DNA of 58,516 nucleotides. Source: JAEUSF01 sp964484145. Its GTDB lineage: Bacteria; Patescibacteriota; Doudnabacteria; UBA920. Below the pieces are notes generated by a model. It saw only the letters and a program-made list of their open reading frames with translations. It searched no databases and was not told where the DNA came from. How positions within the stretch are numbered: the first letter of the stretch is position 1; every line of letters begins with the position of its first letter. The stretch spans positions 1 to 58,516 of the forward strand of contig CAZAED010000003.1 of NCBI GenBank assembly GCA_964484145.1. Reading direction: 5' to 3'. Positions 32,700 through 41,212 of the stretch are shown piece by piece. The position numbers and the translations under genes were made by a program.

Positions 32700-34403
32700 G
32701 TGTTTAAATTTATAAAAAAAATAAGGGTTGTTTTAAGATTAAACCACATAATTTTTGTGTTTTTTAAAGCTGGGTTTTCGGGTTTAATATCACGCTATGG
32801 TTTTAAAAGGCATGTGCACCCATTAAAAAGGCATAAAGGTAAAGAAGAAGAGCAGGAGTTGGTTTTAGCGTTAAATTTTAGGCTTGCTTTAGAATCTTTG
32901 GGCCCGGTTTTTGTAAAGTTCGGACAAATTTTGAGCACGAGGTCAGATTTTTTGCCTAAAACTTTTATTAATCAGTTAGAAAAATTACAGGCAAAAGTTC
33001 CGCCTTTTAAATATGAAAAAGCTGTTGAAACTATTGAAAACGAGTTCCAAAAACCGTTAAAAAAACTTTTTAAAGAGTTTGGTGAAAAACCATTTGCATC
33101 TGCCTCACTCGGCCAAGTCTACAAAGCTAAACTACATACCGGCGAAGTAGTTGCGGTAAAGGTGCAAAGACCAAAGGCAAAAGAGCAAATTCTGCTAGAC
33201 ACTGAAGTGCTTTTAGCTATCGCTCATATAGCGGAAAAATATTCCTCCGATGCTAAAAAATTTAATTTGCTGGAAACAGTACAGGAATTTAGGCGCTGGA
33301 CTTTAAACGAACTAGACTATAGAAAAGAAGCCACCAACTGCGAAATTTTTACCAACTTTTTTAAAAAAGACAAAAATATTTACGGACCTAAAGTTTTTTG
33401 GGATTATACTTCGGAAAGCGTGTTGTGTCTTGAATTTGTGGAAGGTAAGCAAGTTTCCGAGGTAATTAAGGATTTAGATTATCCACAAGAAGAAAAGGCC
33501 CAGCTAGCCAGACACGTTGCTGACGCGTTTATACGCCAATTTTTTGAATATGGTTTCTTTCACGCTGACCCGCATCCGGGCAATGTTTTTGTTTTGCCGG
33601 ACAATAAAATTTTATTTTTAGACTTTGGCATGGTCGGATTTTTAGATGAAAGCTTAACTGCGCTTGGCTCTGCTATGTTTTTGGCCTTGATTCAGAAAGA
33701 CACTCAAAACCTGGTAGACTTGTTTATAAAAATGGAAGAAAACTACGACGAAAGATTAAAGGAACAAAAGGTAGAAGATTTGGTAAATATTAACAACCTA
33801 AGGAAAGAATTAAACGTACTTATTCTGCAGTGGTCTTCTGGCATGTCCGGACAGGGTAATAATTTTACCAAACTATTTTCAGAAATGCTTAATATTGCAG
33901 TGCAAAATGGTATTAGCGTGCCAACAGACTTAACTATGATGGGTAAAGCAATTGTTACTTTAGATGTTGTGGCAAAACAATTAAGTAGCGACTTTAAAAT
34001 AGAGGAGTGGGAAAAATCTACCCTACAAAGAATTGTTAAACGAAAGCTTTCGGCAAAAAATTTGCAATCACGTGCCCAGAATATGGGACTAATTATAGAA
34101 GACTTAATTAAGCGTTTGCCGGCCAGCTCTTCTTCTATTGTAAGTAATATAGAAAAGGGTCGTTTTGGTATGGAAATAAACACTCAGCAGTTAGTAGACT
34201 ATGAAAGGCTTTTAAACGCAAATTCTAAAATTAGTAGCTATGGCACGTTGCTCGGTGCTATTATTTTAGCCTCAGCTTTAATTTATCAGGTCACAAACCA
34301 ACCCAAATTTTTTGGCTTTACCATAGCTCAAATAGGGCTTTATGGAAGTGTTATTTTAATTGCTTTATTTTTTCTTGGCAATCTAAAAAAAGGAAATGAC
34401 TAA
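32700..34403 (+). CDS. ubiB: ABC1/UbiB/AarF atypical protein kinase family protein
   Basis: A 567-residue UbiB-type kinase-like protein (GTG start). It has the family KxGQ motif LGPVFVKFGQILSTRSDFLP (residues about 65-85), the Ala-rich nucleotide loop ASASLGQVYKAKLHTGEVVAVKVQRP, FFHADPHPGNVFVL for the catalytic segment, and LFLDFGMVGFLDES (DFG-like). Two C-terminal membrane helices (GTLLGAIILASALIYQV, IGLYGSVILIALFFLG) complete the typical layout. In other bacteria it supports isoprenoid quinone or lipid metabolism; a quinone link here is untested. The stop overlaps the gpmI start (TAATG). Confidence 0.88.
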   Translation: MFKFIKKIRVVLRLNHIIFVFFKAGFSGLISRYGFKRHVHPLKRHKGKEEEQELVLALNFRLALESLGPVFVKFGQILSTRSDFLPKTFINQLEKLQAKVPPFKYEKAVETIENEFQKPLKKLFKEFGEKPFASASLGQVYKAKLHTGEVVAVKVQRPKAKEQILLDTEVLLAIAHIAEKYSSDAKKFNLLETVQEFRRWTLNELDYRKEATNCEIFTNFFKKDKNIYGPKVFWDYTSESVLCLEFVEGKQVSEVIKDLDYPQEEKAQLARHVADAFIRQFFEYGFFHADPHPGNVFVLPDNKILFLDFGMVGFLDESLTALGSAMFLALIQKDTQNLVDLFIKMEENYDERLKEQKVEDLVNINNLRKELNVLILQWSSGMSGQGNNFTKLFSEMLNIAVQNGISVPTDLTMMGKAIVTLDVVAKQLSSDFKIEEWEKSTLQRIVKRKLSAKNLQSRAQNMGLIIEDLIKRLPASSSSIVSNIEKGRFGMEINTQQLVDYERLLNANSKISSYGTLLGAIILASALIYQVTNQPKFFGFTIAQIGLYGSVILIALFFLGNLKKGND

Positions 34404-36373
34404 TGCAGAATGATGATTTAAAAATTCCCAAACCTCATAAAATTGGCAATATGTCTTTTTCTGTTTCTAAAGTTAATGCAGAAAAAAAAGATATACAACC
34501 ATTGGTACAAAAAGATGGGGCTGCTTTGCCGGTAAATAATCTTGCAAAGCCGGTGGCAGCGCAGCCGGTTTTTAAACCTGTGGTGGCTAACAACATTCCA
34601 CAAAGAGTTTTGCGACCACAGGCTAACCCTTTAATTGTTCGCGAGCCAATGCCCAAGCCCAAAGTTTTACAGCCACTCTCAAACACCCTTGCGCCCCAAA
34701 CTCCTGTGCCGCATCCACATACCGAATCACTGCCGCCGGTTTTTCCTAAGCACGAACAATCTCAAGATTCACTTATAAAAAAAACAACAACCAAAAAAGT
34801 TGTGTTGGTTATTTTAGACGGTTTTGGAGTGGCGCCTGCTGCTACCGGTAATGCTATTTTTAGAGCCCGTATTCCTAATTTAAATAACATGGTAAATAAT
34901 TACCCTTCTTTAACTCTGCAGGCCAGCGGCCCTTTAGTTGGTCTTCCTTGGGGCCAAATGGGTAATAGCGAAAGCGGGCATTTAAATATTGGAGCGGGTA
35001 GAATTGTGGGCGAAGACTTGCCGCGCATAACTATGGCTATACAAAACGGCGAGTTTTTTAAAAATCCGGTATTGCGTGGAGCTATTGAACACGCCAAAAA
35101 GAACAATTCAAAATTGCATTTGTTAGGTTTGGTGAGCGGCGGCGGAGTGCATAGTTTAGACGAACATATGTTCGCGCTTTTAGGCCTTTCGGCGGAAATG
35201 AACTTAAGCCGAATTTTTATTCATATGTTTACCGACGGTCGCGACACAGCGGAAAGGGTGGCTATGGAAGAGCTAGGTAAAGTTAAAGAAAGAATAAACC
35301 GAATTGGCGTTGGGGTAATCGCATCTGTTGGCGGCCGGTTTTATACTATGGATAGGGGAGGACACTGGAACCAAACTGAAAGTACTTACCAGGTTTTGGT
35401 AAACGGTAATGGCCCTAAGGCTGCTTCGGCCGAAGAAGTTATTTCAAATTCTTACCAAAAACAAATTTTTGACGAAATGATAGTGCCTACGGTTATAACT
35501 AATTTTGATCAAAAACCAGTGGCGCAAATTGAGGACAACGACGCGGTTATTTTCTTTAATTTTCGTCAGGACAGAGCACTACAATTAACGGAAATGTTTT
35601 TAGCGCCGCAAAATGTGCCGACTGAATTTAGGCATCCGGCTTTGCAAAATTTGTATTTTTGCACCATGACAGAATATTCGCAAAATTTGCAAACAGCAAA
35701 AATTGCTTTCCCACCAATGGATTTAAAAAATAATTTAGCCGAAGTACTTTCTAAAAACCATTTTACTCAGTTTCATATTGCGGAGAGCGAAAAGTACGCA
35801 CACGTAACTTCGTTTTTTAACTGCGGTAAAACAGACCCTTACCCAGGTGAAGAAAGGCATATTGTCACAAGTCCTAATAATGCGCGTAATTATACCGATA
35901 GTCCTCAAATGTCTGCTGAGGAACTGACCGATATACTCACCCAAAAAATTACCGGCACAAATACTAATTTTTTTGTGGCTAATTATGCAAATTGCGATAT
36001 GGTGGGCCATACGGGTAATTTACAGGCCTCAATTAAAGCTGTAGAGTTTATAGATCAATGTATAAAACAAGTTATGGACGCGGCGCTTTTAACAGATGCT
36101 ACATTAATTATTACGGCAGATCATGGCAACGTAGAAGAAATGATATCTTCACAAACCGGAGAAATAGATAAAGATCATACCACTAACCCAGTGCCTTGCC
36201 TTTTAATTAGCAATAGTTTAAAGTTTAAGAGTCCTTTAGGCCTTAATTTTGAAAGTTTGTCCGGGGAGATGCCAAATGGCGTAATTTCCGACATTGCCCC
36301 GACTATATTAGGATTATTAGACTTAGAAAAGCCGGAAGAAATGACGGGGATAAATTTATTGGAAATTATTTAG
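34403..36373 (+). CDS. gpmI: 2,3-bisphosphoglycerate-independent phosphoglycerate mutase with proline-rich N-terminal extension
   Basis: Interconverts 3- and 2-phosphoglycerate using two Mn ions. The catalytic region begins at about residue 130 with KKVVLVILDGFGVAP (metal D139) and GNSESGHLNIGAG (phospho-acceptor S189). The phosphate-binding RGFTDGRDT-type MFTDGRDT and the late TADHGNVEEM motif are also present. Both residues are offset by 127 from the classical positions D12 and S62. The additional N-terminus is rich in Pro, Ala and Lys, with LRPQANPLIV and PHPHTESLPP. The frame is open and coupled to ubiB (TAATG), so the extension seems translated. No other Met lies close to the catalytic start. 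Confidence 0.92.
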   Translation: MQNDDLKIPKPHKIGNMSFSVSKVNAEKKDIQPLVQKDGAALPVNNLAKPVAAQPVFKPVVANNIPQRVLRPQANPLIVREPMPKPKVLQPLSNTLAPQTPVPHPHTESLPPVFPKHEQSQDSLIKKTTTKKVVLVILDGFGVAPAATGNAIFRARIPNLNNMVNNYPSLTLQASGPLVGLPWGQMGNSESGHLNIGAGRIVGEDLPRITMAIQNGEFFKNPVLRGAIEHAKKNNSKLHLLGLVSGGGVHSLDEHMFALLGLSAEMNLSRIFIHMFTDGRDTAERVAMEELGKVKERINRIGVGVIASVGGRFYTMDRGGHWNQTESTYQVLVNGNGPKAASAEEVISNSYQKQIFDEMIVPTVITNFDQKPVAQIEDNDAVIFFNFRQDRALQLTEMFLAPQNVPTEFRHPALQNLYFCTMTEYSQNLQTAKIAFPPMDLKNNLAEVLSKNHFTQFHIAESEKYAHVTSFFNCGKTDPYPGEERHIVTSPNNARNYTDSPQMSAEELTDILTQKITGTNTNFFVANYANCDMVGHTGNLQASIKAVEFIDQCIKQVMDAALLTDATLIITADHGNVEEMISSQTGEIDKDHTTNPVPCLLISNSLKFKSPLGLNFESLSGEMPNGVISDIAPTILGLLDLEKPEEMTGINLLEII

Positions 36374-36445
36374 TTGGTAGTAAATAGTAGGTAGTAAGTA
36401 GCCTGCATGACTACCAACTACCCACTACCAACTACTTACTAACCT
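36374..36445 (+). repeat. gpmI-recJ iterated inverted repeat (GTAGTAAGTAG units)
   Basis: TTGGTAGTAAATAGTAGGTAGTAAGTAG is answered by CTACCAACTACCCACTACCAACTACTTACTAA, with a centre CCTGCATGA, and only three bases between the 3' arm and the recJ ATG. One of the cleanest examples in the window. Confidence 0.85.
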
Positions 36446-38161
36446 ATGAAAATTTGGAAACTAAAAAATACTATACCTGCCGAACTATCGGAAATATACA
36501 AAGATTACCCAACCTTGCTTGCCCAATTGCTTTTTGATAGAGGGCTTAGGGAAAAAGAAGAAATTCAAAAATTTATTACTGCTAATTACCAAGAGGGCTT
36601 AAACAGCCCCTTTTTGTTCGGTGATATGGAAAAAGCGGTTAACAGAATTTGGCAGGCTATAGAAAGTAACGAAAAAATTACTATTTACGGGGACTATGAC
36701 GCAGATGCTGTAACAGCAAACGCTGTTCTTAGGCAGACTTTTAGTTATTTGGGAGCAAATGCGGATAGCTATATTCCGGACAGATTTGCGGAAGGTTATG
36801 GGGTTAACTTAGAAGCACTTTTTAAAATTAAGGCCAACGGGACTTCTTTAATTATTACAGTAGATTGTGGGACTAACTCTGTAGATGCGGCCGAATGGGC
36901 GAAAGAAAACGGAGTCGATTTTATAATTACCGACCACCACGAAATAATTGGAGAAACGCCAAAAGCTTTTGCGCTAATAAACCCTAAAAACCCAAATGAC
37001 AAGTATCCAGACGACCAAATTGTAGGCGTGGGGGTTGCGTTCAAAATCGCTCAAGCGATTTTGACAAGTGAAAAGTGTAAAGTGCAAAGTAAAAAGTACA
37101 TCGAAGGCTATGAAAAGTGGCTACTTGATTTAGTGGCGATTGGTACGGTGGCGGACTGCCATAAACTTTTGGGGGAGAATAGGGTTTTTGTAAAATACGG
37201 CCTAAAAGTTTTGCAAAAAACCAAATGGGTTGGTCTTAAGGCGCTTATTGAATCTTCAAAGTTGGATTTTAGTAAGCAGCCGCCTGACACCTACAGTTTG
37301 GGTTTTGTTATAGCACCGCGGCTTAACGCGGCCGGACGACTTGAACATGCTAACGTAGCCTTAAATTTGTTGCTCGAAGCTGACCCTGAAAAAGCAAAAG
37401 AAATGGCGCAAAATTTAGAAGAAATAAATTTGCGAAGGCAGGAAATAACCGCGCGCATTATGAGCGAGGCCAGAGAGCAGGCAGAAACTATAAAGCATAG
37501 AAAAGTTTTGGTAATGATGTCTCAGGGCTGGCATAAGGGGGTGGTAGGCTTGGTAGCCGGCAAGATAGCAGAAGAGTTTTATAAGCCCACAATAGTTTTA
37601 GAAAAGGGTGAGGTTGAGGCTACCGGTTCAGCTAGAAGTGTAGGTGAATTTAATGTGGTAGAAGCTTTAAAGTATTCAAGTAGCCACTTAATTCGTTTTG
37701 GTGGACATAAGCAAGCGGCTGGACTTACGCTGAATATAGAAAATTTTGAAATATTCTACCAAACTCTTCTGGATTTTGCTGAGAATAATGCTAATGGCGA
37801 CCAAGGTCCTGTTTTATATCTTGATTCTGAACTTTCCGCGGAAGACTTACAACTTACAACTTACAACTTAATAACTGCTCTGGAGCCTTTTGGAGTTGGT
37901 AACCCCAAGCCCAAATTTTTAGTAAAAAATGTTAAAATAATAAGTAAGAAAACAGTAGGGCAAAAAGCTCAGCATTTACAATTACAAATTTTAGCTGGTG
38001 AAAAACAAATATCTTGCATTGCCTTTAATTTCGGCGACAGATCAAATAGCTTAAATATACACGACGAAATAGATTTGGCTTGCGAGCTTTTGCTCGACAG
38101 TTGGAACGGTCGGGAAAATTTAAAATTAAGAATAATAGATATTAGAAATAATTTAAATTAA
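36446..38161 (+). CDS. recJ: Single-stranded-DNA-specific exonuclease RecJ
   Basis: A 5'-3' exonuclease used in recombination and repair. The DHH phosphoesterase motifs are YGDYDADAV (D83, D85, D87), VDCGT and ITDHHEIIG (D163, H164, H165). The DHHA1 domain follows, with GWHKGVVGLVAGKIAEEFYKPTIVLEKG, GSARSVGEFNVVEAL and RFGGHKQAAGLTL, then an OB-like C-terminus. 571 residues is normal. Two stretches look like in-frame iterated repeats: 37062-37098 (CKVQSKK region) and 37848-37872 (DLQLTTYNL region). Confidence 0.94.
   Translation: MKIWKLKNTIPAELSEIYKDYPTLLAQLLFDRGLREKEEIQKFITANYQEGLNSPFLFGDMEKAVNRIWQAIESNEKITIYGDYDADAVTANAVLRQTFSYLGANADSYIPDRFAEGYGVNLEALFKIKANGTSLIITVDCGTNSVDAAEWAKENGVDFIITDHHEIIGETPKAFALINPKNPNDKYPDDQIVGVGVAFKIAQAILTSEKCKVQSKKYIEGYEKWLLDLVAIGTVADCHKLLGENRVFVKYGLKVLQKTKWVGLKALIESSKLDFSKQPPDTYSLGFVIAPRLNAAGRLEHANVALNLLLEADPEKAKEMAQNLEEINLRRQEITARIMSEAREQAETIKHRKVLVMMSQGWHKGVVGLVAGKIAEEFYKPTIVLEKGEVEATGSARSVGEFNVVEALKYSSSHLIRFGGHKQAAGLTLNIENFEIFYQTLLDFAENNANGDQGPVLYLDSELSAEDLQLTTYNLITALEPFGVGNPKPKFLVKNVKIISKKTVGQKAQHLQLQILAGEKQISCIAFNFGDRSNSLNIHDEIDLACELLLDSWNGRENLKLRIIDIRNNLN
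37062..37098 (+). repeat. In-frame AAGTG/AAAGT tandem units in recJ
   Basis: CAAGTGAAAAGTGTAAAGTGCAAAGTAAAAAGTAC encodes TSEKCKVQSKKY. Its unit is roughly complementary to that at 37848-37872. Confidence 0.45.
37848..37872 (+). repeat. In-frame ACTTACA tandem units in recJ
   Basis: ACTTACAACTTACAACTTACAACTTA: three and a half perfect 7-mers (encoding LQLTTYNL). Confidence 0.6.
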
Positions 38162-38240
38162 TTTAAGCATATAAACATCTAAGCATACAAGCATGCGAAG
38201 TTACTTCTATGATTAAATGCTTTAATGTTTATATGTTTTA
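38162..38240 (+). repeat. recJ-rnhA iterated inverted repeat (AAGCATATAAACAT units)
   Basis: TTTAAGCATATAAACATCTAAGCATACAAGCATG is answered by AAATGCTTTAATGTTTATATGTTTTAA, ending at the rnhA ATG. Confidence 0.7.
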
Positions 38241-38672
38241 ATGAACACAATGAAACTAATTATAAATACAGACGGTGGTTCCAGAGGCAACCCTGGCCCT
38301 TCGGGCATTGGGGTGGTAATTCGAGATGAAAAAGGTATGGTTATTAGCGAGCACAAAAAATATATTGGCGAAACCACAAATAATCAGGCGGAATACAAAG
38401 CACTAATATTGGGCTTAGAAGAAGTTGGGAAAATATCCAATATCCAATATCCAATATCCAATCTTGAAGTTCGAATGGATAGTGAGCTTATAGTTAGGCA
38501 AATGCAAGGCCGTTATAAAATAAAAGACCAAGGGCTTAAACCCTTAGCTGACATTGTTTTAAAACTTTGTAAAAATTTTGAAAAAGTTGAATTTTGCCAC
38601 GTGCCAAGAGCGCAGAATTCAGACGCTGACAGGCTGGTAAATGAGGCTATAGACGAAGAGAAAAACAATTGA
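38241..38672 (+). CDS. rnhA: Ribonuclease HI family protein
   Basis: Cleaves RNA in RNA:DNA hybrids. The catalytic acids are D11 (INTDGGSRGNPGP), E51 (NNQAEYKALILGLE), D80 (VRMDSELIVRQM) and D128/D130 (NSDADRLVNEA). No N-terminal hybrid-binding domain is present, so it is the short bacterial/archaeal-type form. The start could be the ATG at 38241 or 38250. Residues about 63-75 (KISNIQYPISNLE) include a loop encoded by four tandem AATATCC units. Confidence 0.9.
   Translation: MNTMKLIINTDGGSRGNPGPSGIGVVIRDEKGMVISEHKKYIGETTNNQAEYKALILGLEEVGKISNIQYPISNLEVRMDSELIVRQMQGRYKIKDQGLKPLADIVLKLCKNFEKVEFCHVPRAQNSDADRLVNEAIDEEKNN
38432..38464 (+). repeat. In-frame ATATCCA tandem units in rnhA
   Basis: AAATATCCAATATCCAATATCCAATATCCAAT: four copies of a 7-bp unit. 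The complementary unit (GATATTG) is tandemly repeated at 51210-51236. Confidence 0.75.
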
Positions 38673-38750
38673 CATTTGAACATTAACAATGTTAATGCCT
38701 AGAAACTAAACGTTATATGTTAAATGTCAAAGGTAAAATGTTTGAAATAA
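38670..38750 (+). repeat. Iterated inverted repeat between convergent rnhA and PEGA genes
   Basis: TTGACATTTGAACATTAACAATGTTAATG and ATGTTAAATGTCAAAGGTAAAATG form an inverted repeat (ACATTTGAACATTAAC against GTTAAATGTCAAA). It occupies a convergent gene gap, so it may also act as a bidirectional terminator. Confidence 0.6.
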
Positions 38751-40040
38751 CTATCGTATTTCAATTACCTTTAATTCCTCGCCGTCTAATATAAATAGCC
38801 GCCGATTTTCTTGATCGGCCATTATTTTTTTTATATTTTGTCCTTGGTACAAGACACAACTATTTTGCGCGTCGCGAGAGTCGAGTTCAAGGGCTTCAAC
38901 AACTTGATTTTTTTGCCAAATAGCGTAACCTAGGTTGCTGGCAATCAGAGGGTGGTGAATTTTTTCGCTGGTTCGAGAAATTAGCTTTTGTTGGTTTGAG
39001 CCAAAATCAAAAAAATCGATTTCGCCATTTCCATAATAAATTAAATTTGGACTGCTTTGGTCAAAGCCTATTTCTTGGGCTGCGCCTAATACTTTTGTCG
39101 TGAGCCCTACTTGGTGTAATTGTCCGTCGCCCAAAACAAAAATTTGTTTTTGTTCGGTAATAAATAGCTTTGCTTCCGAAAATTTTGGAAGTTCAGCTAT
39201 TTTGTTTATTTGGCTCGGACTATTTATTGCAAAGTTTAGTAAGATTGAACTATTTTCTTCTTTGCTTAGCACGTAACCGTCTCCAGAAAGTAAGCTAAAA
39301 TCCAGAATATTTGTAAATAATGGGTTTTTAATACCAGTTTTGGGCTCGAAGGAATATAGGGTATTTTTAGACAAAATAAAATAACTGCCACCAAGTCCAA
39401 GTATTTTATTTACATCTTTATTGTCACCGGGGATTTCTTTAATGCTGCCGCTATTTTGTTCAAATACAGAAAATTGTCTTGCCGAGGCAGAATATTCAGA
39501 ATTAATTAAATACTCTGAATCGTTGCTAAGTAGTGTAATATTTGTCCCGAGGTCTGTTAGAGGGTATTTTTTATTGCTTAAATTTTTTAAAGAAATTACA
39601 TTCAAACTGTCAGGTTTTAAGGTTAGAACTGAATTATTTTTGTAATAAAAATCTATAACGCCGGTATCTAGTTGTTTAGCTTCCGGTAAGTATTTTAGTA
39701 AATAAATTTTTCCGTCAAACGGACTGGCCCAAGTTACTTCGCCTGGGTTTACCGGCAGACGTTTTTGCCAAGAACAGTAAGTAGGGAATTCAAATTTTAA
39801 GCTGTAGTCTTTTGGTTTTAAAAAACGTAGAGTATTTACAGGTTGTTTTTTGAGTGAGCCATCCAAAAAAATATTTGGTTCTTTGGGTTCGGTTATAAAG
39901 GCCAAAATACCGGTTTTTGTTAGCGTACCTTTATGCCAATTGAAATCTAATCCCATAGAATAAAAAATTGTTGCCGGCGCTAATACTGCAAACAAAATTA
40001 GGCATATGAAAATTAGTAAGTACCTTGAGCGTTTGGACAT
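38751..40040 (-). CDS. PEGA-domain membrane-anchored protein
   Basis: The start is placed at 40040 (MSKRSRYLLIFICLILFAVLAPATIF). The reading frame stays open further upstream, but that part lies in the divergent promoter and repeat. A short basic N-terminus and one membrane helix (residues about 7-26) put the remainder outside. A PEGA-like beta domain follows (residues 45-95, FITEPKEPNIFLDGSLKKQPVNTLRFLKPKDYSLKFEFP). After that come about 300 residues of repeated beta strands (for example SLLSGDGYVLSKEENSS, LFITEQKQIFVLGDGQLHQVG), suggesting a beta-propeller. The function is probably surface-related; 429 residues. Confidence 0.8.
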   Translation of the reverse strand: MSKRSRYLLIFICLILFAVLAPATIFYSMGLDFNWHKGTLTKTGILAFITEPKEPNIFLDGSLKKQPVNTLRFLKPKDYSLKFEFPTYCSWQKRLPVNPGEVTWASPFDGKIYLLKYLPEAKQLDTGVIDFYYKNNSVLTLKPDSLNVISLKNLSNKKYPLTDLGTNITLLSNDSEYLINSEYSASARQFSVFEQNSGSIKEIPGDNKDVNKILGLGGSYFILSKNTLYSFEPKTGIKNPLFTNILDFSLLSGDGYVLSKEENSSILLNFAINSPSQINKIAELPKFSEAKLFITEQKQIFVLGDGQLHQVGLTTKVLGAAQEIGFDQSSPNLIYYGNGEIDFFDFGSNQQKLISRTSEKIHHPLIASNLGYAIWQKNQVVEALELDSRDAQNSCVLYQGQNIKKIMADQENRRLFILDGEELKVIEIR

Positions 40041-40048
40041 ATACCCTA

Positions 40049-40078
40049 ATTTTAGCCTAAAACAGGCAGTTGTTACAA
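40049..40078 (-). promoter_or_regulatory. Promoter of the PEGA gene
   Basis: Reading the minus strand: TTGTAA (40078-40073), an 18-base spacer, TAAAAT (40054-40049). The -35 hexamer overlaps that of the mreB promoter on the other strand. Confidence 0.6.
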
Positions 40079-40098
40079 ATCCGAATGTTGTATATAAT
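40070..40098 (+). promoter_or_regulatory. Promoter of mreB
   Basis: TTGTTA (40070-40075), a 17-base spacer, TATAAT (40093-40098). The two face-to-face -35 boxes share the palindrome-like TTGTTACAA. Confidence 0.75.
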
Positions 40099-40119
40099 AG
40101 ATCGGTAGCAATACTAATC

Positions 40120-40200
40120 ATTGACAAAATTGAGCAAGATTGACATGACTGACAAGATTTGGTCATTCCTAATCTTTTAAATTTTCTCAATCTTACCACC
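40120..40200 (+). repeat. Iterated inverted repeat in the mreB leader (TTGACAAAATTGAGCAAGATTGAC)
   Basis: 5' arm TTGACAAAATTGAGCAAGATTGACATGACTGACAAGATT is answered by AATCTTTTAAATTTTCTCAATCTTACCACC, ending directly at the TTG start of mreB. Same family as 51953. Confidence 0.75.
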
Positions 40201-41208
40201 TTGTTTGAATCTAAAGTCGGCATAGATTTAGGTACGGCCAACACCTTAGTTTATTTGCCTAAAAAAGGAATAATAATAAACGAACCAACAGTTGTGGCAA
40301 TTTCTTTGGCTGACAATAAAGTTTTAGCCGTGGGCCAGGAAGCTAAAGAAATGCTTGGACGAACTCCTGAAACCATAGTAGCGAGCAGGCCTATGAAGGA
40401 CGGAGTAATTGCCGACTACCGCGTGACGGAAGCCATGCTAAGGTATTTTATAAATAAAGCTTTGGGCAAGGTTCGGTTTTTTAGGCCGGAAGTTATGATT
40501 TCGGTCCCAGGTGGAATTACTTCTACTGAGCGTAGAGCAGTTATAGAAGCAGCCCAGGCCGCAGGCGCGCGCGCAGCGTACGTAATAAAAGAAACTGTAG
40601 CGGCAGCCATTGGCGCCGGAATTCCCATTGCAGAAGCTAGGGGTAATTTAATTATTGACATAGGCGGAGGCACAACAGACGTTGCCGTACTTTCTTTGGG
40701 TGGTATTGTTAATTCGACTTCGGTAAGGGTAGCTGGTAACCGTTTAGACCAGGCAATAATTGAGTACGTTAGAAAAAAACAGGGTATAGCCATTGGCGAC
40801 AGAACCGCCGAAGAAATTAAAATAAATATTGGTAGCGCTTTGCCGGTAAAAGAAGAAGAGATTATGGAAATAAAAGGGCGTGATATGGTAACTGGCCTAC
40901 CAAAGACAGTAAATGTTTCCACAAACGAAATTGTGGATGCGCTTAACGAAGAGTTGTACGAAATTGCGCGCGCAGTAAAAACCGTACTTCAGGATACTCC
41001 GCCAGAGCTTGCTTCCGACATTATAGAAAAAGGTATGGTCATGACAGGAGGTAGCGCCCTGCTTAGGAATTTAGACAAGTACATAAGCCAAAGTGTTGGT
41101 GTTCCTTGCTATGTTGCCGAAGAAGCGCTTTTGTGCGTAGCTAAAGGAACTGGCGTAGCTTTAGACAACTTAGATAGTTATAAGCGAAGTATATTGAGTG
41201 TAAGATAA
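40201..41208 (+). CDS. mreB: Cell shape-determining protein MreB
   Basis: MreB is the bacterial actin that guides side-wall synthesis at the membrane. I place the start at TTG 40201 (MFESKVGIDLGTANTLVYLPKKGI), which matches the family's N-terminus. The longer frame from 40159 runs through a repeat arm. Phosphate 1 motif GIDLGTANT, FRPEVMISVPGGITSTERRAVIEAA, phosphate 2 LIIDIGGGTTDVAVLSLGGIV, EEIKINIG, and the adenosine motif MVMTGGSALLRNLDKYI are visible. 335 residues. No mreC or mreD follows. A good promoter lies upstream. Confidence 0.95.
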   Translation: MFESKVGIDLGTANTLVYLPKKGIIINEPTVVAISLADNKVLAVGQEAKEMLGRTPETIVASRPMKDGVIADYRVTEAMLRYFINKALGKVRFFRPEVMISVPGGITSTERRAVIEAAQAAGARAAYVIKETVAAAIGAGIPIAEARGNLIIDIGGGTTDVAVLSLGGIVNSTSVRVAGNRLDQAIIEYVRKKQGIAIGDRTAEEIKINIGSALPVKEEEIMEIKGRDMVTGLPKTVNVSTNEIVDALNEELYEIARAVKTVLQDTPPELASDIIEKGMVMTGGSALLRNLDKYISQSVGVPCYVAEEALLCVAKGTGVALDNLDSYKRSILSVR

Positions 41209-41212
41209 AATA

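Noticed and set aside
34435..34686. Minus-strand ORF in the gpmI extension
   Set aside because: A shadow frame of the proline-rich coding region, without promoter or start context.
38670..38750. tRNA gene in the rnhA-PEGA gap
   Set aside because: No GTTCGA-type T-loop or acceptor stem; AT-rich palindrome only. I found no tRNA or rRNA gene anywhere in the window.
40159..40200. Upstream ATG start for mreB
   Set aside because: The 14 extra codons come from the repeat's 3' arm, while TTG 40201 gives the exact family N-terminus.
40041..40244. Longer N-terminus of the PEGA protein
   Set aside because: It would run through both divergent promoters and the mreB repeat; ATG at 40040 precedes a clean membrane anchor.
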